64,000 bases of DNA. Source: Lucifuga dentata. Its lineage: Eukaryota; Chordata; Actinopteri; Ophidiiformes; Bythitidae. Position 1 is the first letter of the stretch; each line of letters starts with the position of its first letter. The notes beneath the pieces are model-generated. The model worked only from the letters and a program-made list of their open reading frames with translations, did not search any database and was not told where the DNA came from. The stretch spans positions 248,001 to 312,000 of the forward strand of contig VXCM01000150.1 of assembly GCA_014773175.1 (NCBI GenBank), in the 5' to 3' direction. The translations under genes were made by a program, and so were the position numbers. Shown piece by piece: positions 1 through 11,800 of this stretch.

Positions 1-419
1 GTCCTGTCCTATCAGCATCTCTCTGCATATTAGTCCCAGCACTCTGTCTGCCTCACACATTGTTCTCTACACTGTCACCATCTTTTATCAGTCACAGTCT
101 ATTCCTTAAAATTAAGAATTCTCAGGCAAGTTGAGAAGCAAACGTAATGAAGGGAATATTAGTTGTGGAAAAGCCCAAATTGTTTCAAGCCTTCTGCAGG
201 AAACCTTGTAACCTTTTTATTTTGTCTCCAGCTGTGAGCAGTGTTTTGTTTCGTGGCCTGTGGTAGATCTGCAGATCAATAAAAACTTCCTTTTTCCTTC
301 ACTAGTGCTTGTTCTCCCCATTTCATATCATGTTCACTCTCATGTGCATCTTACATATGTTACACACAACTTTGCCTACACAATCACATGCCAATGTATA
401 CTTATGCTGTCCCACTTAG

Positions 420-1698
420 GACCTGGTTTCAGGGTCCAGATGCTTGTGCCCACCTGGTTTCTCTGGAAAATACTGCGAGAACACCCCAAGTCCTTGTGAT
501 AGTTCCCCCTGTCAGCATGGAGGACAATGTGTGGAGAAGGATGCAAGGACTGCTACCTGCAACTGTCCCGTGGGATACTCAGGATCATTCTGTGATGTGG
601 GATAACTTTCATAGATCTTAACTTTACATTAAGAGTTCCTAAACTTTTTCACTACAAAGACATCATATACTGTATGTAGATGTGTGTTAGCCTCCACTAC
701 TTATGGCTCCATCTTTATTTTCTTTTTTTGTCTGCATGTGACTAATTCATTGTGTGGAATTCTTAAATGGTACACGTTTTTTGAAAGTAAAGGTGAAATT
801 AAATATTTTTTCCATGTTAACAAGGATATCCCATAACCTCCTTAGGACCTCTTGAGGTCCTAGAGTCCCATTTCCTACCTATATCAGTCAGTGGGTTGGT
901 GGGTTGGTACAAGGGTGTGTCTGAAAGTAGAGTGCTGAGTTACTGCATAACATAAAGCTTATTACATTATTATTGTATTATTATATCACATTTATTATTC
1001 CATTCATTGATTTGCTCATTCTACTGTTTTAGATAGTGGTTGATCTGTGCAATCCCAACCCATGCCAGCAGGGAGCACCCTGTCACAGCGCTGAGGGCAG
1101 ATACATGTGTTCCTGTCCTGAGGGTTATTTTGGTAGTGAGTGCATGACCCTCAAAGACCCATGCATTGGTCAGCATTGTCCAGGTAAGGGAAATGTGTAT
1201 TTGAACCCTAGATGTATAACAAAACCTTTATACCTTGTGACTGAACTCTTTGTGTCTTTAGGTGCCATATCTGACACAACTCAGGGGGGCGTCAGCTTCT
1301 ATGTGGTGCTGGTGGGCATCTTAGCTTTGGTGACAGTCTGCGGCTGTGCAGCCTGTGCCTTTATCCTCTCCCTCCTACACCAAAAGCGGAAAAAGCAGCA
1401 AGCCGTCCCACAGGAAGAAGGCATCAACAATCAGAGGGAGCTTGTCAACCTCATCAGAAACGTGGACCGTCCTGTGCCCCTCCTGCCCCCTGCCACACCG
1501 CTCGCACGCACACCGACCCCTGCACCCATCTCACGATGCTACGAGGAGATCGAACTGACCCTACCTCCCTCTCCGGCACCTTCACACCCTTCCCCAGCCC
1601 TAAAACCGGCCCATGCCCCCAAACTGGACATTTCAAACCGTGAGAGGGAGAAGCTGAACCGCATTCACTACACAGACAACCAGGAACTGGAGGTCTGA
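420..1698 (+). CDS. dlc: Delta-type Notch ligand, C-terminal part (probably deltaC)
   Basis: Only the last three exons are in the window: 420-596, 1033-1183 and 1262-1698 (TGA at 1696-1698), all with GT-AG borders and compatible phase, giving 254 aa. The first exon starts inside an EGF repeat (RCLCPPGFSGKYCE), then carries one full EGF (CDSSPCQHGGQC...CNCPVGYSGSFCD). The second holds another (CNPNPCQQGAPC...CSCPEGYFGSECM). The third encodes a short juxtamembrane stretch, one transmembrane helix (FYVVLVGILALVTVCGCAAC), a basic stop-transfer (HQKRKKQQ) and a cytoplasmic tail ending in NQELEV. EGF array, single membrane span and short tail are the layout of DSL Notch ligands, which signal to Notch on neighbouring cells. 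The tail lacks the IATEV end of DLL1/DLL4, so by elimination and synteny with DLL3 I favour deltaC; the DSL domain lies upstream of the window. The family is certain, the paralogue less so. Confidence 0.72.
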
Positions 1699-2198
1699 CC
1701 CCTGAACCTTGAACTCTCAGGCTTCTGAGGAGTGTTTGCTTTATTTCGCATCCTTTGCACTCTCCTGCTTACAGGGTCCTGACACCAGCTGTGTCACTGT
1801 CGCAGTAATGGTGATGGGAACTCTGCTGAGACCTCTCCAGGTGACTCTGTGACCTTTACATGATCAGATGTGATCAGCAGACACTTTAGGAAGGAACTGA
1901 GGAGCAGCAGATATGTGATGTTAATTCTATGTTGATTGTAAGGCTCATCATCATCGTGACCCTTGAACTGAAAGCTAAGAAGATGAAGTAAGAACTAAAA
2001 GACTGAGGTCTGCCTGAAATGCTCTCAAGGGAAATACTGAGGATCACCCTCAGCATGATCCTCTAGTCCACATCTGATTTGTGCTCAGACCTCCGTTTCT
2101 GTTTCAGGCTGGACTCTTGACTGACAGAGAGATCAATGAATGGATTCTTATTTAACACCCAGTGTGTTTCTGCAAGTTGTGTGTGAGACCAGAAGAGA

Positions 2199-2253
<55 letters not shown>

Positions 2254-2640
2254 AAAAATGAAGAACAGAAAAAGATTTTACTGAATCAGAGATGTCTTTT
2301 TAGAAAAGAAAAACAAGAATACGTTGATGTATATTTGCAAAAAGAGATTGCATTCTCCTGATCAAAAGGCATTTAAGCCTGTGAGAAATGATTTTAAACT
2401 ATACACTGTTGCCTGTATTTTCTTTATAATTCTACAGCTGTTAAAGGTGTATGATTTTTTTTCATACATATGTGTAAAATAACTTTTTGTATATAAATAT
2501 ATTGTACATATTGATGCCTTTTTTGTACTGTGGTTTGGTCTGAGAATATCACTGTATTACATGGCTGTTTCTCCCATCTGTTTTCTGTTTTGAACATCAG
2601 CACAAGTGGATTGTAATAAAAGTGCATTAATCAACGGTAA
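1699..2640 (+). other. dlc: 3'UTR of the Delta ligand gene with poly(A) signal
   Basis: Non-coding sequence after the stop codon. It contains a GT microsatellite at 2201-2251 and an AATAAA at 2615-2620, the first strong poly(A) signal downstream, so the transcript probably ends near 2635-2640. The extent is inferred from the signal only. Confidence 0.55.
2201..2251 (+). repeat. (GT)n microsatellite in 3'UTR
   Basis: About 25 uninterrupted GT units lying inside the predicted transcribed 3'UTR of the Delta ligand gene. Confidence 0.95.
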
Positions 2641-2654
2641 AGTCATTCTTACTC

Positions 2655-2657
<3 letters not shown>

Positions 2658-2717
<60 letters not shown>

Positions 2718-2719
2718 GT
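2658..2719 (+). repeat. (GT)n microsatellite
   Basis: A long GT run with one GC interruption near 2712, just downstream of the Delta ligand poly(A) signal. Confidence 0.95.
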
Positions 2720-2848
2720 ATTGTGTGTGAATATACACTTTTAGGATACTATGCCAAGCTTTCTTGTTCATGTCAAATGCCGGAGGGAGCATATTTCATG
2801 CATGGCTCATAGCCACTATGACTAGGTCAGTGGGTCACTGTATGCATA

Positions 2849-2850
<2 letters not shown>

Positions 2851-2909
<59 letters not shown>
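2851..2909 (+). repeat. Compound (CT)n(CA)n microsatellite
   Basis: A CT tract of about 15 units passes directly into a CA tract of about 14 units. Confidence 0.95.
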
Positions 2910-2911
<2 letters not shown>

Positions 2912-3481
2912 TCACACTCAACAACACTGACAGTGCCAGGAAAACATGAAAAACTACCTGAGCGACTAAAATTTTCCTACCAAACAACTATGATTGTGAG
3001 AAACTTGTCTGATGCTCAAACAAATATTTCAAGAGCAACTGGCTTGTGGCTTGCTGCCGCTAAGTCAAAAAAACAAAATTTTGGGATTTCTGGTCAACCC
3101 TTCAGCAATGTCATTTTAAATTCTTTATAAATACTTTTTAAGTTTGTACTTTAAAAGTATTTACAAAGAACATCTGGAATGACTTCATTGCTTAAAGTGA
3201 AATCAAAACTCCTAAATATATCAAAAGTTGCAAATAGACAGTATTACATCTACCGTACATGTCAGGCTAATGTTGAAATGTTAAATTCCCTGTAAAATGA
3301 CAGACTGTGTGAAAAGAATGTGTATCAGTGTTGTGTAAAGTGAGAGTGTGGTCACAACGGTGACAGTTAACGGGCAAATGGATATGACAAATGTGACCTT
3401 TACTCTGTGCAAACAGCGGCTGGCTGGAAATTAACACAGGCTTCCTGTCACCACCCTGTAAGGAAATGTAGGAAATAGAGT

Positions 3482-3483
<2 letters not shown>

Positions 3484-3524
<41 letters not shown>
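3484..3524 (+). repeat. (CA)n microsatellite
   Basis: About 20 uninterrupted CA units. Confidence 0.95.
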
Positions 3525-3526
<2 letters not shown>

Positions 3527-4307
3527 TACATGTGTAGGACTGTCTCTACACCTGTGGGCCCCAGGATGTTGGACCCGATCCANCCCCCCCCCCAACCCTA
3601 ATAACTTTACAGTAAGTTTTGTTATCAGCCAAATACTTTACAGTGATGCAGTTCATGTTTTTATGCTTGCAGGTAAGTTTGTTGCCTTCAGCTTTGATCT
3701 TGTGAACTTAAGATCAATCATGAACTCACAGAAGTTTTTTTTGTTTCCACCATTTACTGTCCAAAACAGATATTGGCTTGGAAAGAAGTTCATGCCAGCT
3801 CTGTCATGGACTCTCCTTTCCTCTCGACAGCCAGTACAAATACAATTTTACAGTAATCATAGGTAAAAGCTAAATTTTACTTGTCATGGTGGATCATTAT
3901 ATCAATGAAATAGTTTCATTCTCATCAGTAAATCCTAATTTTTGTGGAAATGATTTTTAGGGTATTCAGTTGATCCAGGGTGCCATAATAAATTCGCTTT
4001 CATTCAACATAGTTTGGGATAAGGTGGGCTAAAGACGTGCACTAACCTGTCTTATAGTGACATCTTGTGGCCATAGCAGGTTCAAAAATTCAACCATCAT
4101 TGATTGTTATTTTTTTTTAACAATGACAGTCCAGGTAGGGTATCATTGTCAGTTTCTTAACATCAACACCAACATGAACTTTTATTATCCACAACCGATC
4201 ATTCAAGTATTCTTTAATAAGTCAACATCACATATTAGATGAATGGTCATAATAGTGTTAAAATAAAATGAAGAATCCCAGAAATAAAATATAAAAAATA
4301 TACCATT

Positions 4308-4351
4308 ACTACTACTACTACTACTACTTCTACTACTACTACTACTACTAC

Positions 4352-4385
<34 letters not shown>
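4308..4385 (+). repeat. (ACT)n/(AAT)n trinucleotide repeat
   Basis: An ACT run with one interruption (near 4328) passes into an AAT run. Confidence 0.9.
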
Positions 4386-4386
<1 letters not shown>

Positions 4387-4499
4387 TATTAAATAAACAT
4401 GTAAATAAACATTACAAACTTTGACTCAAAATGTAATACGAAAGTACATATTAGCGGCACTGAGTGCATTACTACGGAGCCCCTGAAGTCCCAAAAAAT

Positions 4500-4577
4500 G
4501 ATTTTTTTTTAATCTTATGCGCGCAAGATAATTATCTCGTGTTATTATCTTGTGCGCACAAGATTAAAAAAAAAATC
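4500..4577. repeat. 34-nt inverted repeat with alternating CG-rich core
   Basis: The left arm (4500-4533) and right arm (4544-4577) are near-perfect reverse complements around a 10-nt spacer. Each arm joins a T or A run to a core of the type AATCTTRTGCGCRCAAGATAAT, which is itself nearly palindromic. It sits about 50-200 bp upstream of the clasrp 5' end. The structure suggests a small foldback or MITE-type element; the family is not identified. Confidence 0.7.
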
Positions 4578-4629
4578 GTAATTTATGAAGGTTTTTAAAA
4601 CGTGAGATACTCCTTAGTTTACAAGTTAA

Positions 4630-4776
4630 AGGATGTAGCGCCTCCGCCGGCTGTGTCCGGTATTGCCCACTGCAGAACCTAAATGTGGAGAGCGAGATAA
4701 GAGGTGTAACTGCTCACTTCAGTCGCCATTAGCTGAACTATAACAACCTGACTGTGTTTTGGTGTCCATAAAACAG
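4630..4776 (+). promoter_or_regulatory. clasrp: Probable clasrp promoter / non-coding first exon
   Basis: This short GC-richer block, in otherwise AT-rich DNA, ends in a good splice donor (AAACAG followed by gtatat at 4777). It has no long ORF. The coding exon of clasrp begins at 5810 after a clear acceptor with its ATG at 5851, so an upstream non-coding exon is expected and this is the best candidate. The transcription start is not determined. Confidence 0.45.
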
Positions 4777-5850
4777 GTATATAGAGATATACAGAACTTT
4801 AAGGAGATACTGAAAGTTAGTTCAGCTGTATTTCGTATTTTGTTGCTGTTGACGAGGCCACGGTATCCGCGCGTTGTTTTCTTTAAGGGCTTGCTAAGCT
4901 AAGCTAAGCAAGGCTATCACAATGTTAGCTGGCTAACAGAGGTTTGGCCTGAACAGGCCCGTATGTAACTAAACTCTAGCTAACAACTTCAAAACATCTC
5001 CGTTTCTTCTCTTTTTGAATGTCAAAAACCTCTTGGAAGAAGATGCAAATTAGGCATATTTAAGCTGCTTTTCTTCCGTTTGTGTTAAAAACGAATAACC
5101 AAAGGAGCAGTGGTGGTATGTTAGATAAAACGTCTTTAGCCATTAGCAGCAATCAGTTTTCTGCTAAGCGAAACTACTAAGTTTGGAGTTAGTAAAATTG
5201 GCAAAGATAAGTTTAATAACACAGCTCATAATACAGTTGTTATGGTATTTGGGACGTATAATTTTAAAACGATGTTACTGTCATTAAAAACTGAAATATT
5301 TAATAATTATAAAATTGAGTTGCGTGGCAGTAACCATCAGAAAATCTTCGAGTGTCCTTACAAGAGAATGTCACCTTCCTCTGCAAGACCTGAATAATTC
5401 TAGGAAAATTGTCACCCTTCTTGATTAAAAAAAAAAAAAAGNAAAAAAAAAAAAAGTGATGGGTTTTTTTTGCTCAAACAACAAACGAATCTGAGCTTTG
5501 TGCTTCCTGATATGCATGCAGTGTATTTGTGTATTATTTTGGTGAGGAATAGCTGGTGCAAACATCAGGAGAGTTCTGGTTTACATACATGAAAAATGTT
5601 GTCATAGTAGTAACTATAATCACCCAGGGAACCGTTCAGTTAATGCAACTTGTCCCAGTTTTAAATTTATAAGGAAATAAAGTTCTTATTAAATATTTAC
5701 TCCTGTTCTTTTTCCCATGACTGTTGCACTTTCTTCTCCATTCTTGATGTCCTAACATCGTTGTATCTCTCTTCCTCATGTATCTTCTCTGTCCTCTTTG
5801 ACTCTACAGCAGCCGTGCCCCGCCGCGCCCCCACGCCTAGCGGAGCCGTC

Positions 5851-8800
5851 ATGTGGCAGGAGGCCCGCAAACATGAGCGCAAGCTCCGTGGCATGATGGT
5901 AGACTACAAACGCCGAGGCGAACGCCGGCGAGAGTACTACGAGAAAATAGTAAGAGACTAACAAGCTATGTAATGTGCAGAGATTCTTGTGTTGAGTGTT
6001 GTCGTTGTTGTTGCTGTTGTGTTGAAGCCTTGTGACAGTCCTCAAATTTTATCCCCGAGGTTCAGAGTGCTGATAGTTTTTCATTCTGCCACTTAGTTTA
6101 GGATGACAGATGAATGCAGTTAGTTCTCAGACTAAAAATCAGCAGCACTCTGGACACACAAGAACAGATTTGAGAGTTAAGTGCTGCTGTGCTGCACAGG
6201 ACACTAAAATAGCTACAATTTAGGTGCCCAGAATATCCTTCTGACTTGAATAGAACATGAAGAGTTTTCTGCCAAAAGAAGTCTTTCATGACTAAATTAT
6301 TTCTGACCTGAGAGTCAAAGTCAATATGCAGATGTTTAAAGGATCATGATTGAACCCAATCCGTATACACCTTACATTACTGAGAACCATTTCCCAAAAT
6401 GTACTACTTGAGCAGTAAATTTCAGAATTTGTTTTCCTACCTGCTGTTGTTTTCAGTTAATTCCAGTATGCAATAAAAATCAACCTGTAGAGACTTGAAA
6501 CATGCTTGAGCTATGTAATCCATCACAGTGAACAAGATGTAGAATTGTTTTTTTTTTTTTGTTTGTTTTGTTTTTTTTGCCAAAGTAACTTTATTTAACC
6601 GATTCAACGCGGAGCTGCATGGAAAATGATGCATTTCTCCGCCAGGAAATATAATCCCAGGAGAAGACTTTTACAGAGAAATTAAAATGACCATGCCTTC
6701 TACTACTGTGCATACGTGCTAGCAGGCGAAACATTGAATTTTAAGGTGGGTGCATCACCTGAACATTTGATTTTGAAAGATTAGGGAATTTGAAAAAAAT
6801 AACAGGAAAACTAAAATACAGATTAATTTTTCAGAAATTGGTTGTCAGTAACGTAACATGTATCCGGATTGTACATATTGCGCTCAAACGTACAATCGCC
6901 AGTACGGTCCTTTAAGTTCAGTAAGAAGTTAGTTCAATAAAAGGTATTGCAAGATGGGATCAGCTTTCTTTGAAATACTGAGTTCAGATTTTCAAGTAAC
7001 AATTCTGTTTTCAACTGAATAAATGTCTTTGAGGATAATTTTTAAATTATGTGCGAAGACATGGAGTGACATTTTTTCACCAATTATATCTACAGAAAAA
7101 AGATCCAGCTCAGTTTCTTCAGGTTCATGGCCGAGCCTACAAGATTCATCTGGATCCTGCTGTGGCGCTGGCTGCAGAGAGCCCCATCAACATGTAAGAA
7201 AAGACACACACACAAACACACACACAGAGATGTGCGGTGCTTGCTCATCAGTTTGTACCTTTTTATTTTTCACAAGGATGCCATGGCAAGGAGATGCCAA
7301 TAATATGATTGACAGGTTTGATGTCAGGGCTCATCTGGACTACATACCCACATACACTCCTCCACTGCTCAGCACCTCGTAAGTCATAAAATTTGCTCAA
7401 GCCACTTCAGCTCAGACACTTTCTGCTGTGAATGCAGTTTGAGTTTCATGTGACTACTTTTCTTGTGATTGTATGATTAGTTGGCCATTATATTTCACTT
7501 TAGATTATTGTTTTCGCACTAATATTTTAGGCATTTGGCTTTAGGAATGAAAAAAGAAGCCACAGAATAATAATGGTGGAATGAGATAAAGTTATTATGT
7601 TTTGATTTTGTTTATTTAATTCACTGAATCTGCTTGCCATTTTCTTTCCCACTGTGTTTGGAAATAAGCATGAGATGCCATATAAGCTCATAAACTTCAA
7701 ACTGGTAACGTCAAATATGTTTTATGAAATGTGAACCAACTTGCATTGAAGGCAAAAAAAAAAAATTTTTTTTTTTTCTAATTTTGGTACATAAAATTAA
7801 TAATATCCTGATTGTTACCATATGCACATATGGGTTCATTAAAATAATATTGAAAAATTGAACAGTTCTTTTATTCATAATCACTATTTAATTTTGCAGG
7901 CTTCCTTGCTTTAGAGTTTGGTGTTTCAATCTCAGCTACAAGCTAAAAATGCTAAACTGTGTTGAACTCAAGCGTTCAGTGATGTAAATGTAAAAGAAAA
8001 CAACCTTCTTCTCTTTGCCCTGTGCAGCACCCCAGAGCAGGAGATGGAAGAGAGGAAATGTAATTATGAGCGCTACAGAGGCTTAGTGCAAAATGACTTT
8101 GCCAACAGTGAGTATTTAATCAAAAACCCCACCTACACAACTACATATCTGTTGTGTTCTTTCAGCAGTAAGTGAAATGCAATTTCACTTTCAGAAACTA
8201 CATAAGCAGTGAGTAATGCCCATGAACACTTCATGAGGCAATGCTGACAAGTCCGGTGTTAGCTCTGTTTCTCTAGCATCGCAGTAGTCCTGTGTATTTG
8301 TTGTTAATGTGAATGTAATAGTCTCTTAGCTCTCCCTCAGTGGGCATATTTTGCAGTTGTTTTGTGCTCTCAACATCCCTGCTGTCCCCCTGCAGTCTCT
8401 GAGGAGCAGTGTTTATACCAGATCTACCTGGATGAACTCTACGGTGGCCTGCAGAAGCCAAATGAGGACGAGAAGAAAAAGTATGTCAGTTAAAAGTGAT
8501 GACCTCATCCTTCCTGTGCTTTTACATGCAGGAGTGCATATGTGCTCAGTGGCGCATTGACTGTTGCTGCGAATTGGTAAATCCCTCTTGTGTTTGCACA
8601 GGCTGGCTGAGAAGAAGGCCACCATCGGTTACACCTATGAAGACAGCACTGTGACAGAACCTGAACCCACCTCGGACAAAGATGACGACAATTCAGAGAA
8701 CAGTGAATCAGAAGAGGATGAGGGCATCCCAGATATTGGTTAGGAAATGGCTTTTATAGTAATGGGATCTTTACAGTAAGAAAACAAAAATTATGCGAAA

Positions 8801-11800
8801 CAAACCACAACAGCAACAAAAATGCATCACATTGGCATTATTAAGGGAATGCTTAGCAGAAATGCACTACAAATTGAACATTCATTCAAGCCTGTCAACT
8901 CACTAACATTTCAGTTTCTGTAAAAGGTTGTTAAACATCACCATATGGGTTGAATTTGCATTGATGTGATGAGCTGGTGTGAAAATGCTTTGTAATCTTA
9001 AAATCTGTTTTCTGTCTGTGTGTACAGATGTGGAAGTCGATGTTGATGAGCTGAACCAGGAACAGGTGTTGGAAGTGAATAAGATGGCAACCCCATATGG
9101 AATGGCTGAAGGAGACTTTGTCAGGTAATATTATCAACATGACCCATGAAGGCAAAGCATGGATGCAGTGTGTTTGGGAGGAATAGAAGACGTATCAGTT
9201 CTGTAGTATCATGTGATCAAGAATAGATACAATAGATTGCCAAGAATAGATACAATTTACAGCTGTGTAGTCAAAGGCAGTAGTGAATATTGTTAGTACA
9301 TTATTCATCAATGAAAAACATTTATCTCCTCAGAAAATATTCAGAGCAACAGTATTCAAAAGCTTTTAATGATGTTTTTCAAACAATTTAAAATATCAGC
9401 ATTAAGAAACAACAGAAACATTTCACAGTTTTAGTTTTACTATTGTGACACAAACTCTGTGTTTGTTAGGATGCTGAGGAAAGACAAAGAGGAAGTGGAA
9501 GCCATCAAACATGCCAAAGCCCTGGAGGCCGAGAAAGCCATGTACTCTGTAAGATCACAACTTTTGTCGCATTTATGTCTGTGTCACACGATGATCTGTT
9601 CCTTTGTGTCACATTTTTTACTATAATTGACGTTTTTGATGAATTCAGGGCCGACGTTCTCGCAGACAAAGGAGAGAGTTCAGGGAGAAGAGACTGAAAG
9701 GTAGACAGATCAGCCCACCCAGGTAACTTTATGTTGTCCTTTTTAATCTTTGTTTTCCTCACTCACCAACAGCCCATTTACCTCACAAACAGGAAGTTAG
9801 AATGAATAATAAAGATTTTTTGTTTTTTTCACTGTTATCCTGTATTTCAGTTATGCGAGGAGAGACAGCCCAACGTATGACCCTTACAAACGGTGAGCTG
9901 AACCAATGTTTTTGTAATTTGTTCTGTTTTCAGCCTTAATCTCCTGACCTATCAGCCTGAACTGAAATTTCTCTGTGAGTAACAACTGATTTGCCTCATC
10001 TCTCTCAGGCCGGAGTCAGAATCTACCTCTGAGTCCAGGTCCCGGTCCCGGTCTCCGGGTCCAGAGAAGATCACCTTTATCACTAGCTTCGGGGGTAGTG
10101 ATGAAGAAGCTGCAGCAGCAACACAAACATCTGCTCTTCACTCTGGCCACACCCCCTCCAACTCGCAGCATCCCGCAGGTCATAGAAAGGGCTCCCGGTC
10201 GGTAACTTTCCCCTTCCTGGCTTTTCATTGGTTGTTTTCATTGTCCATTGAAATGACCACAGGTGTTGAGACAGAAGCAATACTGATTGAATTTTGTGGT
10301 AGGTGAGGTGGATGACAGGTTTCACAATGACTAATTAATATTATGTCTGTTTTATCACATTGTCGGAACAGTAATATATTGGTGTAAAGTTAGTGTGTTC
10401 AAATACCAAACCTAACTTCTTATGTGCATGGAATGGAGAAAATATAATGTGTGTGATTGGATATTTGTATGATTTGACACACATTTACTAATTCATGATT
10501 GTGCATGGAAATCTATGCAAGTTAATGCAAAATACTGAAGGTAAAATGTTTTATATTTGGTAAATTTGGTTAAAAGTATATTTGGTCTCTGTTAAAAATT
10601 TACCGTATCACAATAAGATTATTTAAAACCAAGAATATTAAAGTGTGAGAGTAGAGATACTAGGTGCTCTGCTGGTGTTATTGCTAAGACTCTGTCTCTG
10701 TTTGTTCAGGAGACGGAGGTCATCATCAAGTCGCTCCCCTTCCTCCTCCTCCCACTCCTCATCCCGATCTTCCTCTCGCTCTTCTTCCCGTTCACGCCGT
10801 GCCCGGCGAGGACGGGGTGGAAGAGACGGACGCCGATCCCGCACTCGCTCAAGGTCAAGAAGACGCTCGAGATCTCACTCCCGGGGAAGAGGAGGGAATG
10901 GAGGATCTGGATCATGGAGGAGACGCGACCGGACACGATCTCATTCGAATGACCGAGACAGAGAGCGAGAGAGGGACAGAGACAGAAGACGCTACTCGAC
11001 GCGCAGACGAACGAGGTATCACTGCTTGATATCCCCAAAATCGCTGCAACCATTGCTTTAACTATGCACGCAGCAAACACCTTCGCTGTCCTGCATTTCC
11101 CCAGGTCCCGTTCTGGCTCACGGCAGGGGGGCAGTTTGAGGCGAGGGGGTCGGAGCTGTGGAGGCCACCGGCGGGGAGACAGTGGCAGCCGCAGTCCCTC
11201 TCATTCTCCTAGTCGCCCCACCCGTAGCACCTCCCCTGCTCACAGAGGGGCCCAGCCCTCTACCACTGCCCTCTCTGACAAGCTAAGAAAGTAAGAAGAC
11301 CAAGTAAACAAACAAAATGCAACACAAACACATTTAGGACACACCTTTTAACCCAAGAGGAAAAGTCTCAGCATGCACTAATCGTGTCGTATAAAAGATG
11401 CAGACAGGTCTTCAGTGATTGGCTTAGCAGCATGTCCCTCCTTCACATTACACACTTTTTTATTTTAATTTATTTATTTTGGCTGTATGATCTAAAACGT
11501 TTTAAAACTTGGTTTCATTGTTTAATGATGTGTAAATATTTTTTTTTATATAAGTTGCAAAGTAATTATTTGTTTTTAAAAAAAACTTTAGTTTTTAAAG
11601 CTGCATTAAAATACTGTATTTTGACTACTAGGAGGTGTAAAAACTTGGCTAATGCATGATGAGTTTTAATGCTTAATATGCATCTTGACATGAGTGCTGT
11701 TAGTAGGTAGTTTATTTAAAATGCAAAATTGTAGTGGATGATCAAAACTGATAAACTGGTGTAATTATTGTCATTAATAATCAGGACTGACCTCAAACAA

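Larger units (their letters stand above)
2641..4490. other. Intergenic region, microsatellite-rich
   Basis: No gene is seen between the Delta ligand poly(A) site and clasrp. The stretch holds GT (2658-2719), compound CT/CA (2851-2909), CA (3484-3524) and ACT/AAT trinucleotide (4308-4385) repeats, plus a single-N join in a C run at 3583. The open frames here are translations of these repeats. Confidence 0.8.

Noticed and set aside
2140..2361. Val-Cys repeat protein frame
   Set aside because: It is a translation of the GT microsatellite in the Delta ligand 3'UTR.
3480..3866. 128-residue frame beginning with a Thr-His repeat
   Set aside because: It starts in a CA microsatellite, crosses an N in poly(C), and has no splice context or family similarity.
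10706..11080. Long minus-strand frame opposite the clasrp RS exon
   Set aside because: It is the complement of a compositionally biased Arg/Ser exon; the + strand exon is clearly the real one.
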